Notes: generated by a model from the letters alone, not told the origin. A stretch of DNA of 59,418 bases from CAZPCZ01 sp964585225 (GCA_964585225.1 CAZPCZ010000002.1:1-59418); one strand, 5' to 3'. Shown: positions 8,518 to 16,340, numbered from the stretch's first letter. Numbers and translations: made by a program.

Positions 8518-8526
8518 GTGCCCTGC

Positions 8527-8931
8527 AAAAGGAAAGAGGCGTGAGTCGTGCTCCGCCGTTTTGATGGCGGTAATGGTTGCTGCACGTCCCACGCCTCCCC
8601 ATGAGGTCCCTGGCTGGTCCCCGACCCGCTTGCGCAGGGCAGAGAAGTCCCACCGTGGACCCGAGCGCGCGCTGACCCGCGCCAATCCCCCCCTTCCATT
8701 CTCCGGGTGGCCACAAGCTTCATCAGCGAGGGACTGCACCCTTTTTGCTTTTGGTTTGCAAAAGCGGTCCGGCCTCGGTCAGCGACGAGACCAATGGAAT
8801 AGGAGAGGGGGAGGGAACTCCGTTCGTCATCACCGGAATCACACGAGCCGGAGACGCCAAAACGGATCGGCACTGGACGCCGGCCCGATGAGACCAACCG
8901 GAGGTCCCTCGTTCTCGTTCCCATCCGTCAG
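8527..8931 (-). ncRNA. Candidate structured RNA of about 400 nt
   Basis: The stretch has its own promoter (8965-8938), no convincing protein and a compound terminator. Near the 3' end GAGGCGTG pairs with CACGCCTC and CGTGC with GCACG, enclosing a CCGCC/GGCGG hairpin, and the RNA then ends in TTTCCTTTT (8527-8597). Further 5', GGAC..CTTTTGC pairs with GCAAAAAG..GTCC. Length fits RNase P RNA or tmRNA, but the RNase P core (GAGGAAAGTCC, ACAGAA) and the tmRNA T-arm were looked for and not seen. The class is unknown. Confidence 0.5.
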
Positions 8932-8937
8932 ACGTGA

Positions 8938-8965
8938 AGTATAGCACGGGACCACATGACGTCAA
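8938..8965 (-). promoter_or_regulatory. Promoter of the candidate RNA
   Basis: Minus strand: TTGACG (8965-8960), 16 nt, TATACT (8943-8938). No good start codon follows it, which supports an RNA product. Confidence 0.65.
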
Positions 8966-9147
8966 GCAGGGGACACGGCATCGAAGCGATGCGAAAATCG
9001 CACAACCGAGCGCCGCTGCCGAAACGAAGAACACCGACGTTGTTCATTGCCGCGACGATGGAAGCGTTCTCTCGTTTTTGACTGCAATGATCATGAACAA
9101 GTTGTCCCCACTGGAAAGAGACTCGGTTGAGCCAATACGTCTCTGCT
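8966..9147. other. Intergenic stretch
   Basis: Gap between the RNA promoter and the end of the next minus-strand gene. I see no open frame or clear hairpin. A plus-strand TTGAGC-N16-TACAAT near 9124 points into antisense and was not called. Confidence 0.4.
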
Positions 9148-10428
9148 CTACAATGATCGTCCACAAACGGCGAACTCCGACCACGCCTGATCCAGGCCAA
9201 CAGAAACGATGAGGTGTGGATAGGGTAACCAAACGGCGAATACGGCACCATCACCGAACCGACACCGCCCAGGGAGAGCCACGTCGTGCTCCGGCGAGTC
9301 GCCGAGCTCGTTGAGGAGCGACGCGTCCGTCGAGAGGAGAATCTGCCCATCACGTCGTTCTACGGTGACGACCGCGCTGTCGGTACCCCGTTGCCGGAGG
9401 ACCCAGCGGTTCTCGCCGGTTGGTATGACCTCGAACTCGCTGGGGTCGGCCACCTGCACGGTAGCCGGGAGCCCGTCGAGGCGGCGGGTCCGCGCGGACG
9501 GCCAGATGCGCGCGGCGAGCGAACGGATGGTGACATCGGGCGGTGAGACGGCTGGCTCACCCATGCGAATCGCAATGCGGCCACCAGCGAGGAGGAGATC
9601 TACGAGGTCGGGGAGCGATGGCTCGATCGCCGCACGGAGCTCCGCATGGAACGGGAGGTCGAGCTGTGCCGCAATCGCACGGATTGGGAGTCCGATGACC
9701 TGGAGTCTCCCCGGTTGCGCCCCGACGAGGAGTGGCGTGCGTACGGTGCGCAGGACGAGCGGGATCCGGCCGTCGCTCCGGAGGATGAATCCACGACGAC
9801 CGGTCGTCCCTGCGGCAGTCAACACCTCCGGGAGGAGGTGCCGCGCGGCGTCAAGCGCGGGGATGGGAAGAAGCTGCGGGCGCAAGAACGCTTGGATCGG
9901 TTGGCTCCAGGGCCGATGCCCCGCCTCCGCCATTGCGAGCACAGACCCTCCTCGTCCTCGGGAGGAGCTGGACGTAACAATCTCGCCACGAACTCGGACC
10001 ACGAGGATACGAATCTCCTGCCCTCCGACATCGAACGTCTCGGTTGGCACGACATCCGGTCGTTCGGACGCCCGTTGACCGATGATGACCGCAACGGTTG
10101 GCTCATGCTGCTCCGGCTGGAACGATACGAACGCCAATTCTTGGACGTCCGGCGATCGGATAGCGGTCATCAGCGTGTCATCCATCGTCCACCCCCTCCC
10201 GCTCCCCCTCCTACTACTTGGAGGGGGAGAAAAGATAAAAGAATTTCCCCACCGAAGGAGATCCCTCCGCATCGCTGGCGTGAGGTTGACGTGCGCGTAC
10301 GCAATGGTCTGCTCCGGCAGGAATTCCGCGATCCCATCGCGAAACGGGAACACCTGCCGCCACAAAAACGCTGCGGCGATGTACGCAACAACGGTAATGG
10401 TGGTAACCCCGATGACCCGAAAACGCAT
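9148..10428 (-). CDS. Membrane-anchored hypothetical protein, DUF3352-like
   Basis: A 426-residue protein with one N-terminal membrane helix (VIGVTTITVVAYIAAAFLW) and a large extracytoplasmic part. It opens with FLPEQTIAYAHVNLTP, which resembles the start of DUF3352 proteins; the match is weak and rests on pattern only. The start is ATG 10428, because the longer reading from 10485 lies in the pnp terminator. No Shine-Dalgarno is visible. A segment SPPPSSRRGSGRGW comes from a dispersed CCCTCCC-type repeat at 10189-10236. Confidence 0.65.
   Translation of the reverse strand: MRFRVIGVTTITVVAYIAAAFLWRQVFPFRDGIAEFLPEQTIAYAHVNLTPAMRRDLLRWGNSFIFSPPPSSRRGSGRGWTMDDTLMTAIRSPDVQELAFVSFQPEQHEPTVAVIIGQRASERPDVVPTETFDVGGQEIRILVVRVRGEIVTSSSSRGRGGSVLAMAEAGHRPWSQPIQAFLRPQLLPIPALDAARHLLPEVLTAAGTTGRRGFILRSDGRIPLVLRTVRTPLLVGAQPGRLQVIGLPIRAIAAQLDLPFHAELRAAIEPSLPDLVDLLLAGGRIAIRMGEPAVSPPDVTIRSLAARIWPSARTRRLDGLPATVQVADPSEFEVIPTGENRWVLRQRGTDSAVVTVERRDGQILLSTDASLLNELGDSPEHDVALPGRCRFGDGAVFAVWLPYPHLIVSVGLDQAWSEFAVCGRSL
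10189..10236. repeat. CCCTCCCGCTCCCCC palindromic repeat
   Basis: Pyrimidine run, short spacer and complementary GGAGGGGGAG followed by AAAAG. Related copies occur at 21418, 21880, 25850, 30535, 49137 and 50953. It is in frame in the host gene. Confidence 0.65.
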
Positions 10429-10433
10429 ACAAA

Positions 10434-10473
10434 AAGGTACCAGGTACCTTACCGAGAGGGTACCTGGTACCTT
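10434..10473 (-). terminator. pnp terminator
   Basis: Perfect 15-nt arms (AAGGTACCAGGTACC and its complement) around a 10-nt loop; TTTTTG follows on the minus strand, 25 nt after the pnp stop. Confidence 0.85.
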
Positions 10474-10497
10474 CTTCGCCGTCACGATGATGTCCGC

Positions 10498-12849
10498 CTA
10501 GTACCGCCGCGGGGGACCACGCCGCGGGCCGCCGGGGCCACCGTGCCCACGCGGACCGCCGTGTGGCGGGCCTCCACGGAACCCGCTCGGGCCGTGACCA
10601 TGGCCTCGCGTTCCTCGCTCCGCGAACCCACCACCGTCTGGCGGCGCGGGAGGATACTCGAACGCCTCTCCCGCAGCGACCGCCGCCTTCAAGGACAAGT
10701 TGATGCGCCCGAGGTCGTCGATCTCTTTCACCATGACCGGCACCTCGTCGCCGATCTTCACGATGTCGGTCACCTCGTTCACCCGGTACGGCGCGAGCTC
10801 GGAGATGTGCACGAGCCCCTCCTGCTTCGGAAGGATTTCAACGAACGCGCCGAAGTCGAGGAGCCGCGTCACCTTCCCGCGGAAGATCTCGCCGGCCACC
10901 ACCTCGCGCGTGAGCTGCTTGATCCAGTCAATCGCGCGATCCATGCCCTCCTTCGTGACCGACGTGATGAAGATGAGGCCGGACTGCTCGATATCGATCT
11001 CCGCGCCGGTCTTGTCGATGATCTCGTTGATGATCTTCCCGCCCGGACCGATGACGTCGCGGATGCGATCGGGTTTGATCTGGAGCGTCTGCACGCGCGG
11101 TGCGTACGGCGAGAGCTCCGGACGCGGCGCCGCAATCGTCTGTTCCATGACGCGCAGGACCTCAAGGCGTCCCTCGTGTGCCTGGGTGAGCGTCGCCGCG
11201 ATCATGTCCGCCGTGAGCCCAGCGGTCTTCGTGTCCATCTGCACTGCGGTGATGCCGGCTTTCGTCCCCGCAATCTTGAAGTCCATCCCACCCTTGCCAT
11301 CCTCGAGATCCTGGAGGTCGGTGAGGACCTTCCATCGCCCATTCGCGTCCGATGCAAGCCCCATCGCGACCCCGCCAACCGATGCCGTGATCGGGACGCC
11401 TGCATCCATGAGCGCGAGCGATGAGGCGCAGGTCGAGGCCATGGAGGACGACCCGTTCGACGAGAGCGTCTCCGACACCACGCGCATGGCGTACGGGAAT
11501 TGCTCCTTCGCGGGGAGCACCGGCTCCAGTGCGCGCTCCGCGAGCGCGCCATGACCGATCTCTCGGCGACCAGGGCCGCGATTCGGCCCCGCCTCCCCAA
11601 CGGAGTACGCCGGGAAATTGTAGTGGTGCATGTACCGCTTCTTCACGTCAAACTCCATCGTATCGATGACCTGCTCCTTCGACGGAGCGCCGAGCGTGAC
11701 GGCCGAGAGGATCCGCGTATCCCCGCGCGTGAAGTACCCACTCCCGTGGCAGCGCGGCAGCAACGCAACCTCGGCGCCGAGCGGTCGGATCTCATCGAGC
11801 GCACGGCCGTCCACGCGCTTCCCCTCATCGAGGATAAGCGTGACGACACCCTCCTCGACGAGCGGCTTCACGAGGTCGAAGCAGCGCTTGCGTTTGTCCT
11901 TCCCGACCTGCGCGCTCGTCAGGAACGCCTCGAGCTCCACCTTGAGCTTCGCGACGAACTCACTCCGCTCGCGTTTCGTCTCGCGCACGCCTTGCCGGAG
12001 CGCCTCGCGGATGCGGGTCGTGAGGAATTCACGCGCACGCTGCTCGATCTTGACGTCATCCTCGGTGAGCCCCGACGCTGCGGTCGGGGGGGTCCACTTC
12101 GGCTTCCCGACCTGCTCCCGAATCTGTGCGATGAGCGCAACGATCGGCCGGAGGTGCTTCATGGCAAATGCGATCGCGTCTCGAAAATCATCCTCTGGCA
12201 CCTCTTTCGCTCCCGCCTCGATCATGATCGCGCGCTCGTGCGTTCCTGCGACGATGAGATCGAGGAGCGATTTCTCGCGTGCAGCGTACGTGGGGTTGAT
12301 CGCCCATTCGTGCCGTGTGTCGTCCTCCGACGCGATGCGCCCGATGCGTATACCTGCGATCAACCCATTCCACGGGATGTCGGAAATGGAAAGCACGACC
12401 GATGCACCGATGATGCCGAGGATGTCAGAATCATTCTCGCCATCCCACGAGAGCGTCGTGATGACGACCTGCACGTCGTTCCGAATACCCTCCGGGAAGA
12501 ACGGACGAATCGCGCGGTCAATGAGCCGCCCAGAGAGAATCGCCTCGTCGGATGGTCGTCCCTCGCGCTTGATGAACCGCGAGCCCTTGATCTTCCCCGC
12601 GGCGTACAGCCGCTCCTCGAAGTCCACCATGAGCGGAAAGAAATCAATGCCCTCGCGCGAGTTTGCGGAGAGCACGACGGTTGCGAGCACGACGGTGTCG
12701 CCGTAGCGCACCGTGCACGCGCCATTCGCCTGACCGGCGAATTTCCCGATGTCGATCGCTAACGTGCGGCCGCCCCACTCGATCTCAAAGTGGCGCGGCG
12801 AAACCGAAGATGATTCGGCCATACCGATGGAAGGCTGGCCGCTGGACAC
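10498..12849 (-). CDS. pnp: Polyribonucleotide nucleotidyltransferase
   Basis: A 783-residue 3'-5' phosphorolytic exoribonuclease. Two RNase PH domains (about 20-150 and 345-560) flank a helical linker. A KH domain (about 575-640, VIGPGGKIINEI) and an S1 domain (about 645-715, GEIFRGKVTRLLDFGAFVEI) bind RNA. The tail from about 720 is Gly/Arg/Pro-rich and longer than usual. The start is GTG 12849 with GAGGAG five bases upstream; ATG 12822 is the alternative. The site is part of a small hairpin that could hide the ribosome binding site. The gene is third in an rpsO-NYN-pnp cluster, echoing the common rpsO-pnp order. Confidence 0.95.
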   Translation of the reverse strand: MSSGQPSIGMAESSSVSPRHFEIEWGGRTLAIDIGKFAGQANGACTVRYGDTVVLATVVLSANSREGIDFFPLMVDFEERLYAAGKIKGSRFIKREGRPSDEAILSGRLIDRAIRPFFPEGIRNDVQVVITTLSWDGENDSDILGIIGASVVLSISDIPWNGLIAGIRIGRIASEDDTRHEWAINPTYAAREKSLLDLIVAGTHERAIMIEAGAKEVPEDDFRDAIAFAMKHLRPIVALIAQIREQVGKPKWTPPTAASGLTEDDVKIEQRAREFLTTRIREALRQGVRETKRERSEFVAKLKVELEAFLTSAQVGKDKRKRCFDLVKPLVEEGVVTLILDEGKRVDGRALDEIRPLGAEVALLPRCHGSGYFTRGDTRILSAVTLGAPSKEQVIDTMEFDVKKRYMHHYNFPAYSVGEAGPNRGPGRREIGHGALAERALEPVLPAKEQFPYAMRVVSETLSSNGSSSMASTCASSLALMDAGVPITASVGGVAMGLASDANGRWKVLTDLQDLEDGKGGMDFKIAGTKAGITAVQMDTKTAGLTADMIAATLTQAHEGRLEVLRVMEQTIAAPRPELSPYAPRVQTLQIKPDRIRDVIGPGGKIINEIIDKTGAEIDIEQSGLIFITSVTKEGMDRAIDWIKQLTREVVAGEIFRGKVTRLLDFGAFVEILPKQEGLVHISELAPYRVNEVTDIVKIGDEVPVMVKEIDDLGRINLSLKAAVAAGEAFEYPPAPPDGGGFAERGTRGHGHGPSGFRGGPPHGGPRGHGGPGGPRRGPPRRY

Positions 12850-12854
12850 GAATG

Positions 12855-12873
12855 CTCCTCACGATCCGAGGAG
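12855..12873 (-). promoter_or_regulatory. Hairpin covering the pnp ribosome binding site
   Basis: On the mRNA, CTCCTC pairs with GAGGAG across a 7-nt loop; GAGGAG is the binding site for GTG 12849. It could give translational control, comparable in idea to the autoregulated pnp leader of E. coli. Confidence 0.45.
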
Positions 12874-12908
12874 AACTCTCTGTCCCGCGGTCAGCAGTGA
12901 ATGATGAA

Positions 12909-13457
12909 TTACTCCGAGGTATTCGCTCCCGATCCCCCGTCTCTCCGCCCGCGACGACGCGCGCGGATGATGAAGCGCTTCGGATCCGCGGCGAGGTCGG
13001 TGAAGTCGTCAACGAGGTTCTGGAGCTTCCCGGATGTCGTCGGACGGAACGCCGCGACCTCGACGAGGCGCCCCTGGTGCTGGAGGTACTCGACGAGCGG
13101 GATGAAGTCGCCGTCGCCGGAACAGACGACGACGACATCCACGAGCGCGCTGATGCGGATCGCGTCGACCGCGAGTCCGACGTCCCAGTCCGCCTTCTTC
13201 GCGCCGGATGCGAACTCCTGGAGATCCTTCTCCTTCGTCGCGATACCGAGCTTCTGGAGCGCTTCAAAGAACGGCTGCTCGGTGCCGGATTTCCCGCGGA
13301 TGACGTACGCGATCGCGCGGACGAGCCGGCGACCGGCGACGACCTCCTTGAGGATCTCCGCGAAGTTCGGGTTGCCCCCGAACATGTGCTGGCCGGAGTG
13401 GTAGAGGTTCTGTGCGTCAATGAAGACCGCGACCCGTTGTTCGGCGTGCTTGATCAT
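12909..13457 (-). CDS. NYN domain protein (LabA/DUF88 family)
   Basis: A 182-residue protein of the PIN-like NYN nuclease fold. Expected acidic residues are at FIDAQN (about 13-17), KKADWDVGLAVDA (about 87-99) and SGDGDFIPL (113-121). Family members are predicted or shown RNases. Its ATG overlaps the rpsO stop by 4 nt, so it is translationally coupled; pnp follows. Sharing an operon with S15 and PNPase suggests a role in RNA turnover, which is an inference. The C-terminus is a short basic Arg/Gly tail. Confidence 0.85.
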   Translation of the reverse strand: MIKHAEQRVAVFIDAQNLYHSGQHMFGGNPNFAEILKEVVAGRRLVRAIAYVIRGKSGTEQPFFEALQKLGIATKEKDLQEFASGAKKADWDVGLAVDAIRISALVDVVVVCSGDGDFIPLVEYLQHQGRLVEVAAFRPTTSGKLQNLVDDFTDLAADPKRFIIRARRRGRRDGGSGANTSE

Positions 13458-13795
13458 GCTGGTGTACTCGCTGCTGCTTTTGCGACCGGTTGCACGTTCC
13501 CGACTTCATCGGCCGGCTTTTCGGTGACCTTGATCTTGATCTTCAGCCGCTTCGCGAGCTCGATGTACGCCTCGACGTTCTCACGCTCGAGGTACTTCAA
13601 GAGTCGGCGTCGCTCGCTCACCTTCTTGAGCAATCCGCGCCGCGACGAGAAATCCTTCTTGTGCGTCTTCAGGTGCTCGACGAGCTCCCGGATTTCTTCC
13701 GTGAGGATCGCGACCTGCACCTGCGGGGACCCCGTGTCTCCGTCATGCGTCTGGAACTTCTTGATGATCTTATCCTTCGCCGCTTTATCGAGCAT
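13454..13795 (-). CDS. rpsO: 30S ribosomal protein S15
   Basis: A 113-residue protein. The conserved part is present: FQTHDGDTGSPQVQVAILTE, LVEHLKTHKKDFSSRRGLL and RRRLLKYLERENVEAYIEL. S15 binds the central domain of 16S rRNA early in assembly. A C-terminal extension of about 22 residues (VTEKPADEVGN..) goes beyond the usual 89. The start is ATG 13795; the 167-residue in-frame extension is not S15 and crosses the promoter. No Shine-Dalgarno is visible. First gene of the rpsO-NYN-pnp operon. Confidence 0.95.
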   Translation of the reverse strand: MLDKAAKDKIIKKFQTHDGDTGSPQVQVAILTEEIRELVEHLKTHKKDFSSRRGLLKKVSERRRLLKYLERENVEAYIELAKRLKIKIKVTEKPADEVGNVQPVAKAAASTPA

Positions 13796-13874
13796 ATACG
13801 GGGCGCGCTGCTGAGCTGCCGCTGGACTCACGGACAGCCAAGGAGCCGCGACGTGAATGATGGATGATGGAACG

Positions 13875-13903
13875 ACCGTAGCATGGTGCCGTTCTACGAG
13901 CAA
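13875..13903 (-). promoter_or_regulatory. rpsO operon promoter
   Basis: Minus strand: TTGCTC (13903-13898), 17 nt, TACGGT (13880-13875), leaving a leader of about 75 nt before ATG 13795. Confidence 0.6.
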
Positions 13904-13937
13904 GTAGGTGTGCAACGGAGTATACTTATACGACCCT

Positions 13938-13997
13938 ATGCAGCTCACGGGCGCCATTCGTCAATTCCTCGAATACTGCGGAGTCGAGCGGGGACGG
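13938..13997 (+). pseudogene. Duplicated 5' end of the xerC-like gene
   Basis: Twenty codons here read MQLTGAIRQFLEYCGVERGR, matching the first twenty of the recombinase at 14127 (MQLPNAIRQFLEYCEVERGR). The DNA differs at about a quarter of positions, mostly synonymously, so this is an old copy or a paralogue remnant. The frame then enters hairpin-rich repeat sequence and no recombinase follows. Confidence 0.7.
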
Positions 13998-14126
13998 TTG
14001 TTGCTTGTCACAAGGGGCTTCGCCCCCTGTGCGACCCCCGGCTCGTTCCGTACGCGAGGGTCGGGCAAAGCCCTTCTTCCCTCGCGCGCTCCACGAGCCA
14101 CGGCGACCGCCAGCCGCTGAACGCCT
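13998..14126 (+). repeat. Hairpin-rich insertion between the two xerC starts
   Basis: Includes CAAGGGGCTTCGCCCC and further short inverted repeats (GAGGGTCGGGCAAAGCCC). It separates the fragment from the intact gene and looks like a dispersed non-coding repeat. Confidence 0.5.
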
Positions 14127-15197
14127 ATGCAGCTCCCGAATGCTATCCGGCAGTTTCTCGAATACTGTGAGGTCGAGCGCGGGCGGTCGCCGGCGACCGT
14201 CCGGATGTACGCGTTCGTGCTCGAACGGTTCGCGACGTTCGCGGAAACGAAATGTGTCCGCACGACCGATCAACTCACCCTCGAGCTCATCCGACAATTC
14301 CGTCTCTGGCTCCATCGGCGGCCGGGCCGGAAGGGCGAAACGCTCACGAAGGGCACGCAGGCGCTCCACCTCGTCGTGATCCGCGCATTCCTGAAATACC
14401 TCACGAAACGGGACATCCCGTCCCTCGCCGCGGAAAAAATCGAGCTCCCTAAAACAGAAGACCGCCAGGTCGAATTCCTCGAGCCGGAGGAGGTCGAGCG
14501 GCTACTCGATGCGCCGTTGGCGCAGAATAAAGAATCGAGAATGAAGAATCAAGGGAAATCGAAATCGAAGGCCATCATTCATGATTCATTATTCATCATT
14601 CACCTCCGCGACAAGGCCATCCTCGAGGTCCTCTTCTCCACCGGCATGCGCGTTGGGGAACTCGTCTCGCTCCAACGCGACGACGTGAACCTCGAGCGAG
14701 ACGAGTTCGCGGTGCGGGGCAAGGGTGGGAAGGTACGCGTTGTGTTCCTATCTCCGGAAGCGAAGCAGTCACTGCGGCGGTACCTCGATGCTCGTGCCGA
14801 CATGAGCCCATTCCTATTCGTACGGCACGATCGAGCGGCCGCTCTTGTGTCATCCCGAGCGAAGCCGAGGGATCTCACGCGAGGCAAGCGTGCGATGAGT
14901 GAGATTTCTCGCTTTGCTCGAAATGACGAACGGGGTGACGATCAACCCCTCACCGCCCGATCCGTCGAACGCCTCGTCCAGCGGTACGCGCGTGCGGCGG
15001 GAATCATGAAACCGGTGCACCCGCACACGCTCCGGCACTCCTTCGCGACCGATCTCCTGCGCGGCGGCGCACAGCTCCGCGAGGTGCAGGCGATGCTCGG
15101 CCACGCCTCTATCACGACGACACAAATCTACACGCACGTGACCGAGCAGCACCTCCGCGAAGCGCACAAACGATTCCATCGCCGAAAACACCGTTGA
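14127..15197 (+). CDS. XerC/XerD-like tyrosine recombinase
   Basis: A 356-residue site-specific recombinase. An N-terminal SAM-like core-binding domain covers about 1-90. Catalytic residues are visible: Arg in FSTGMRVGEL, HPHTLRHSF (H-x-x-R), then LGHASITTTQIYTHV with His and the Tyr nucleophile. XerC/D-type enzymes resolve chromosome dimers, and a lone one is usual in reduced genomes. It is about 50 residues longer than normal because of two in-frame repeats: about residues 133-159 (KAIIHDSLFIIHL) and 239-270 (SSRAKPRDLTRGKR, EISRFARNDER). No Shine-Dalgarno precedes ATG 14127. Confidence 0.9.
   Translation: MQLPNAIRQFLEYCEVERGRSPATVRMYAFVLERFATFAETKCVRTTDQLTLELIRQFRLWLHRRPGRKGETLTKGTQALHLVVIRAFLKYLTKRDIPSLAAEKIELPKTEDRQVEFLEPEEVERLLDAPLAQNKESRMKNQGKSKSKAIIHDSLFIIHLRDKAILEVLFSTGMRVGELVSLQRDDVNLERDEFAVRGKGGKVRVVFLSPEAKQSLRRYLDARADMSPFLFVRHDRAAALVSSRAKPRDLTRGKRAMSEISRFARNDERGDDQPLTARSVERLVQRYARAAGIMKPVHPHTLRHSFATDLLRGGAQLREVQAMLGHASITTTQIYTHVTEQHLREAHKRFHRRKHR
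14525..14604. repeat. AT-rich repeat inside xerC-like gene
   Basis: Iterated ATTCATGATTCATTATTCA-type sequence, in frame, with GC far below its surroundings. Related text occurs at 29557, 43410 and 43941. Confidence 0.7.
14843..14938. repeat. TCATCCCGAGCGAAGC repeat inside xerC-like gene
   Basis: The ends (GTCATCCCGAGCGAAG and GCTTTGCTCGAAATGACGA) form a loose inverted repeat. The same family appears at 22740, 46408 and 49836. Confidence 0.7.
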
Positions 15198-15222
15198 CGC
15201 TACGCACAATCACCGCTATGGT
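15194..15222 (+). promoter_or_regulatory. Promoter of tRNA-Arg
   Basis: TTGACG (15194-15199), 17 nt, TATGGT (15217-15222). The recombinase stop codon lies inside the -35 box. Confidence 0.7.
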
Positions 15223-15246
15223 ACGTTGATGTCAGGCCTCGGTAGC

Positions 15247-15276
15247 TTCCGCCAGAGGCGGATCCGCCTTGGGTGG
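15247..15276. repeat. TCCGCC..GGATCC..GGCGGA palindrome
   Basis: Near-perfect palindrome centred on GGATCC, between the promoter and the tRNA, so it would be part of the precursor. Sister copies lie in lspA (7713) and the EpmA-like gene (42655). Confidence 0.7.
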
Positions 15277-15305
15277 ACAACGGATACCTGCCCGCCATGG
15301 CCCGA

Positions 15306-15377
15306 GCCCCCATAGCTCAATGGAAGAGCACCGGACTTCTAAGCCGTGAGATGTACGTTCGAATCGTACTGGGGGCA
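15306..15377 (+). tRNA. tRNA-Arg (UCU), weak anticodon stem
   Basis: Acceptor arms GCCCCCA/TGGGGGC and T-stem GTACG/CGTAC pair perfectly; the D-arm is GCTC/GAGC. The anticodon loop is CTTCTAA, giving UCU. The anticodon stem pairs at only three positions (27 C-U and 31 A-G mismatch). The discriminator is A and no CCA is encoded. It may be functional or decaying. Confidence 0.75.
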
Positions 15378-15421
15378 CGGGCGATGGCAGGCGGGGAACG
15401 ACGACGCAAGATAGTGCGCGT

Positions 15422-16015
15422 ATGAAGAACCCTGATCAAGCTTCTCCTTCTCCAGAACGTGGCGTTCCGGATATCGGTGGGATACGGGATACGCTCCTCG
15501 GTACACCACTCGAAGCAGTACGACGGAAATGGGAATCAATACTGAAAAGGGAAGCGGGACCTTTCCTGCAGTTTTACGTCGCATGTCCTGACGATCAGCT
15601 CCCCGCGATCGTGCAGTATCTCACGGAGCATGTTGGCGGAGCGGCAAGCGGCCAGCCTCTTCCGGAAATCGATGTACGACACGACGCTGGAATCCACAAT
15701 GCGGTGGAGGGCTTGGAGGATCGCATTGCACGGCATCCGGCAAATCGTGTGGTGGTGGTCGTTCGTGGATTTGAGCATTACGTCCATGGCTTCAGCGACG
15801 AGCCGACACGGCTGTATGCCAGCCATAATCTCAACCAAGAAATTTCGGAGTCCTACCGTCGAGAGCGCCCCCTTCAGGTACCGCCGGGGAAAAAGGTGAT
15901 CCTTATCATCCATATTGGCTACTCGCTGGGGGAAAACGTCTCCCGCACTGCGATTCAAAGTGCTCTCCGCTCACAATTCAAGGATGGCATCGTTCTCATT
16001 GACGCCCCCACATGA
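15422..16015 (+). CDS. Hypothetical protein between tRNA genes
   Basis: A 197-residue soluble protein with ATG 15422. Two strand-rich segments, RVVVVVRGFEHYVHGF and KKVILIIHIGYSL, have the hydrophobic-strand look of a P-loop-type Walker B region, but no Walker A motif is present, so no ATPase claim is made. Its GC content is visibly lower than the genes around it and it sits between two tRNA-Arg genes, which suggests acquisition at a tRNA locus. No binding site or family recognised. Confidence 0.6.
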   Translation: MKNPDQASPSPERGVPDIGGIRDTLLGTPLEAVRRKWESILKREAGPFLQFYVACPDDQLPAIVQYLTEHVGGAASGQPLPEIDVRHDAGIHNAVEGLEDRIARHPANRVVVVVRGFEHYVHGFSDEPTRLYASHNLNQEISESYRRERPLQVPPGKKVILIIHIGYSLGENVSRTAIQSALRSQFKDGIVLIDAPT

Positions 16016-16115
16016 TGCGGTTCGGTCGTCATGGAACTCGCGGAGCACCAATTCCTCTGCGCACTACACGATGGGACCAATGAATCACCAACGCTCCCGA
16101 TGTTGCTCGGAAGCA

Positions 16116-16144
16116 TTGACTCCGTGTTCCTGGACCGCTATGCT
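16116..16144 (+). promoter_or_regulatory. Promoter of second tRNA-Arg
   Basis: TTGACT (16116-16121), 17 nt, TATGCT (16139-16144), 14 nt before the tRNA. Confidence 0.7.
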
Positions 16145-16157
16145 ACGGTGTCAACGA

Positions 16158-16234
16158 GCCCCGGTAGCTCAACTGGATAGAGCGGCGGCGTTCTAAGCCG
16201 ACGGCTGGAGGTTCGATCCCCTCCCGGGGCACCA
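16158..16234 (+). tRNA. tRNA-Arg (UCU)
   Basis: Acceptor GCCCCGG/CCGGGGC, D-arm GCTC/GAGC, anticodon loop GTTCTAA (UCU), T-arm GGAGGTTCGATCCCCTCC, discriminator A and an encoded CCA. Four anticodon-stem pairs form. It shares TTCTAAGCCG with the first tRNA-Arg. Confidence 0.9.
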
Positions 16235-16311
16235 AGACAACATCCTCAGAGTCCCCTCGAACTGGTCACGCCCCCGATACACATCGAGGACGTGCACGCA
16301 TCCTGCAGAGG

Positions 16312-16340
16312 TTGCCGCTCACAGCCGAAGTTGCTACAAT
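16312..16340 (+). promoter_or_regulatory. Promoter of the endonuclease gene
   Basis: TTGCCG (16312-16317), 17 nt, TACAAT (16335-16340). Confidence 0.55.

Noticed and set aside
8472..8924. N-terminal extension of the DksA-like protein by about 150 residues
   Set aside because: It covers the DksA-like promoter, terminator stems and the RNA-like region, and the extension has no DksA features.
8527..8931. Assignment of the candidate RNA as RNase P RNA or tmRNA
   Set aside because: GAGGAAAGTCC/ACAGAA core elements and a tRNA-like end with GGTTCGA were looked for and not found.
9124..9156. Plus-strand promoter TTGAGC-N16-TACAAT
   Set aside because: It points antisense into a minus-strand gene and nothing downstream on the plus strand supports it.
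9646..12762. Long plus-strand frames opposite the DUF3352-like gene and pnp
   Set aside because: Shadows of well-supported minus-strand genes; compositions are biased and no ribosome binding sites occur.
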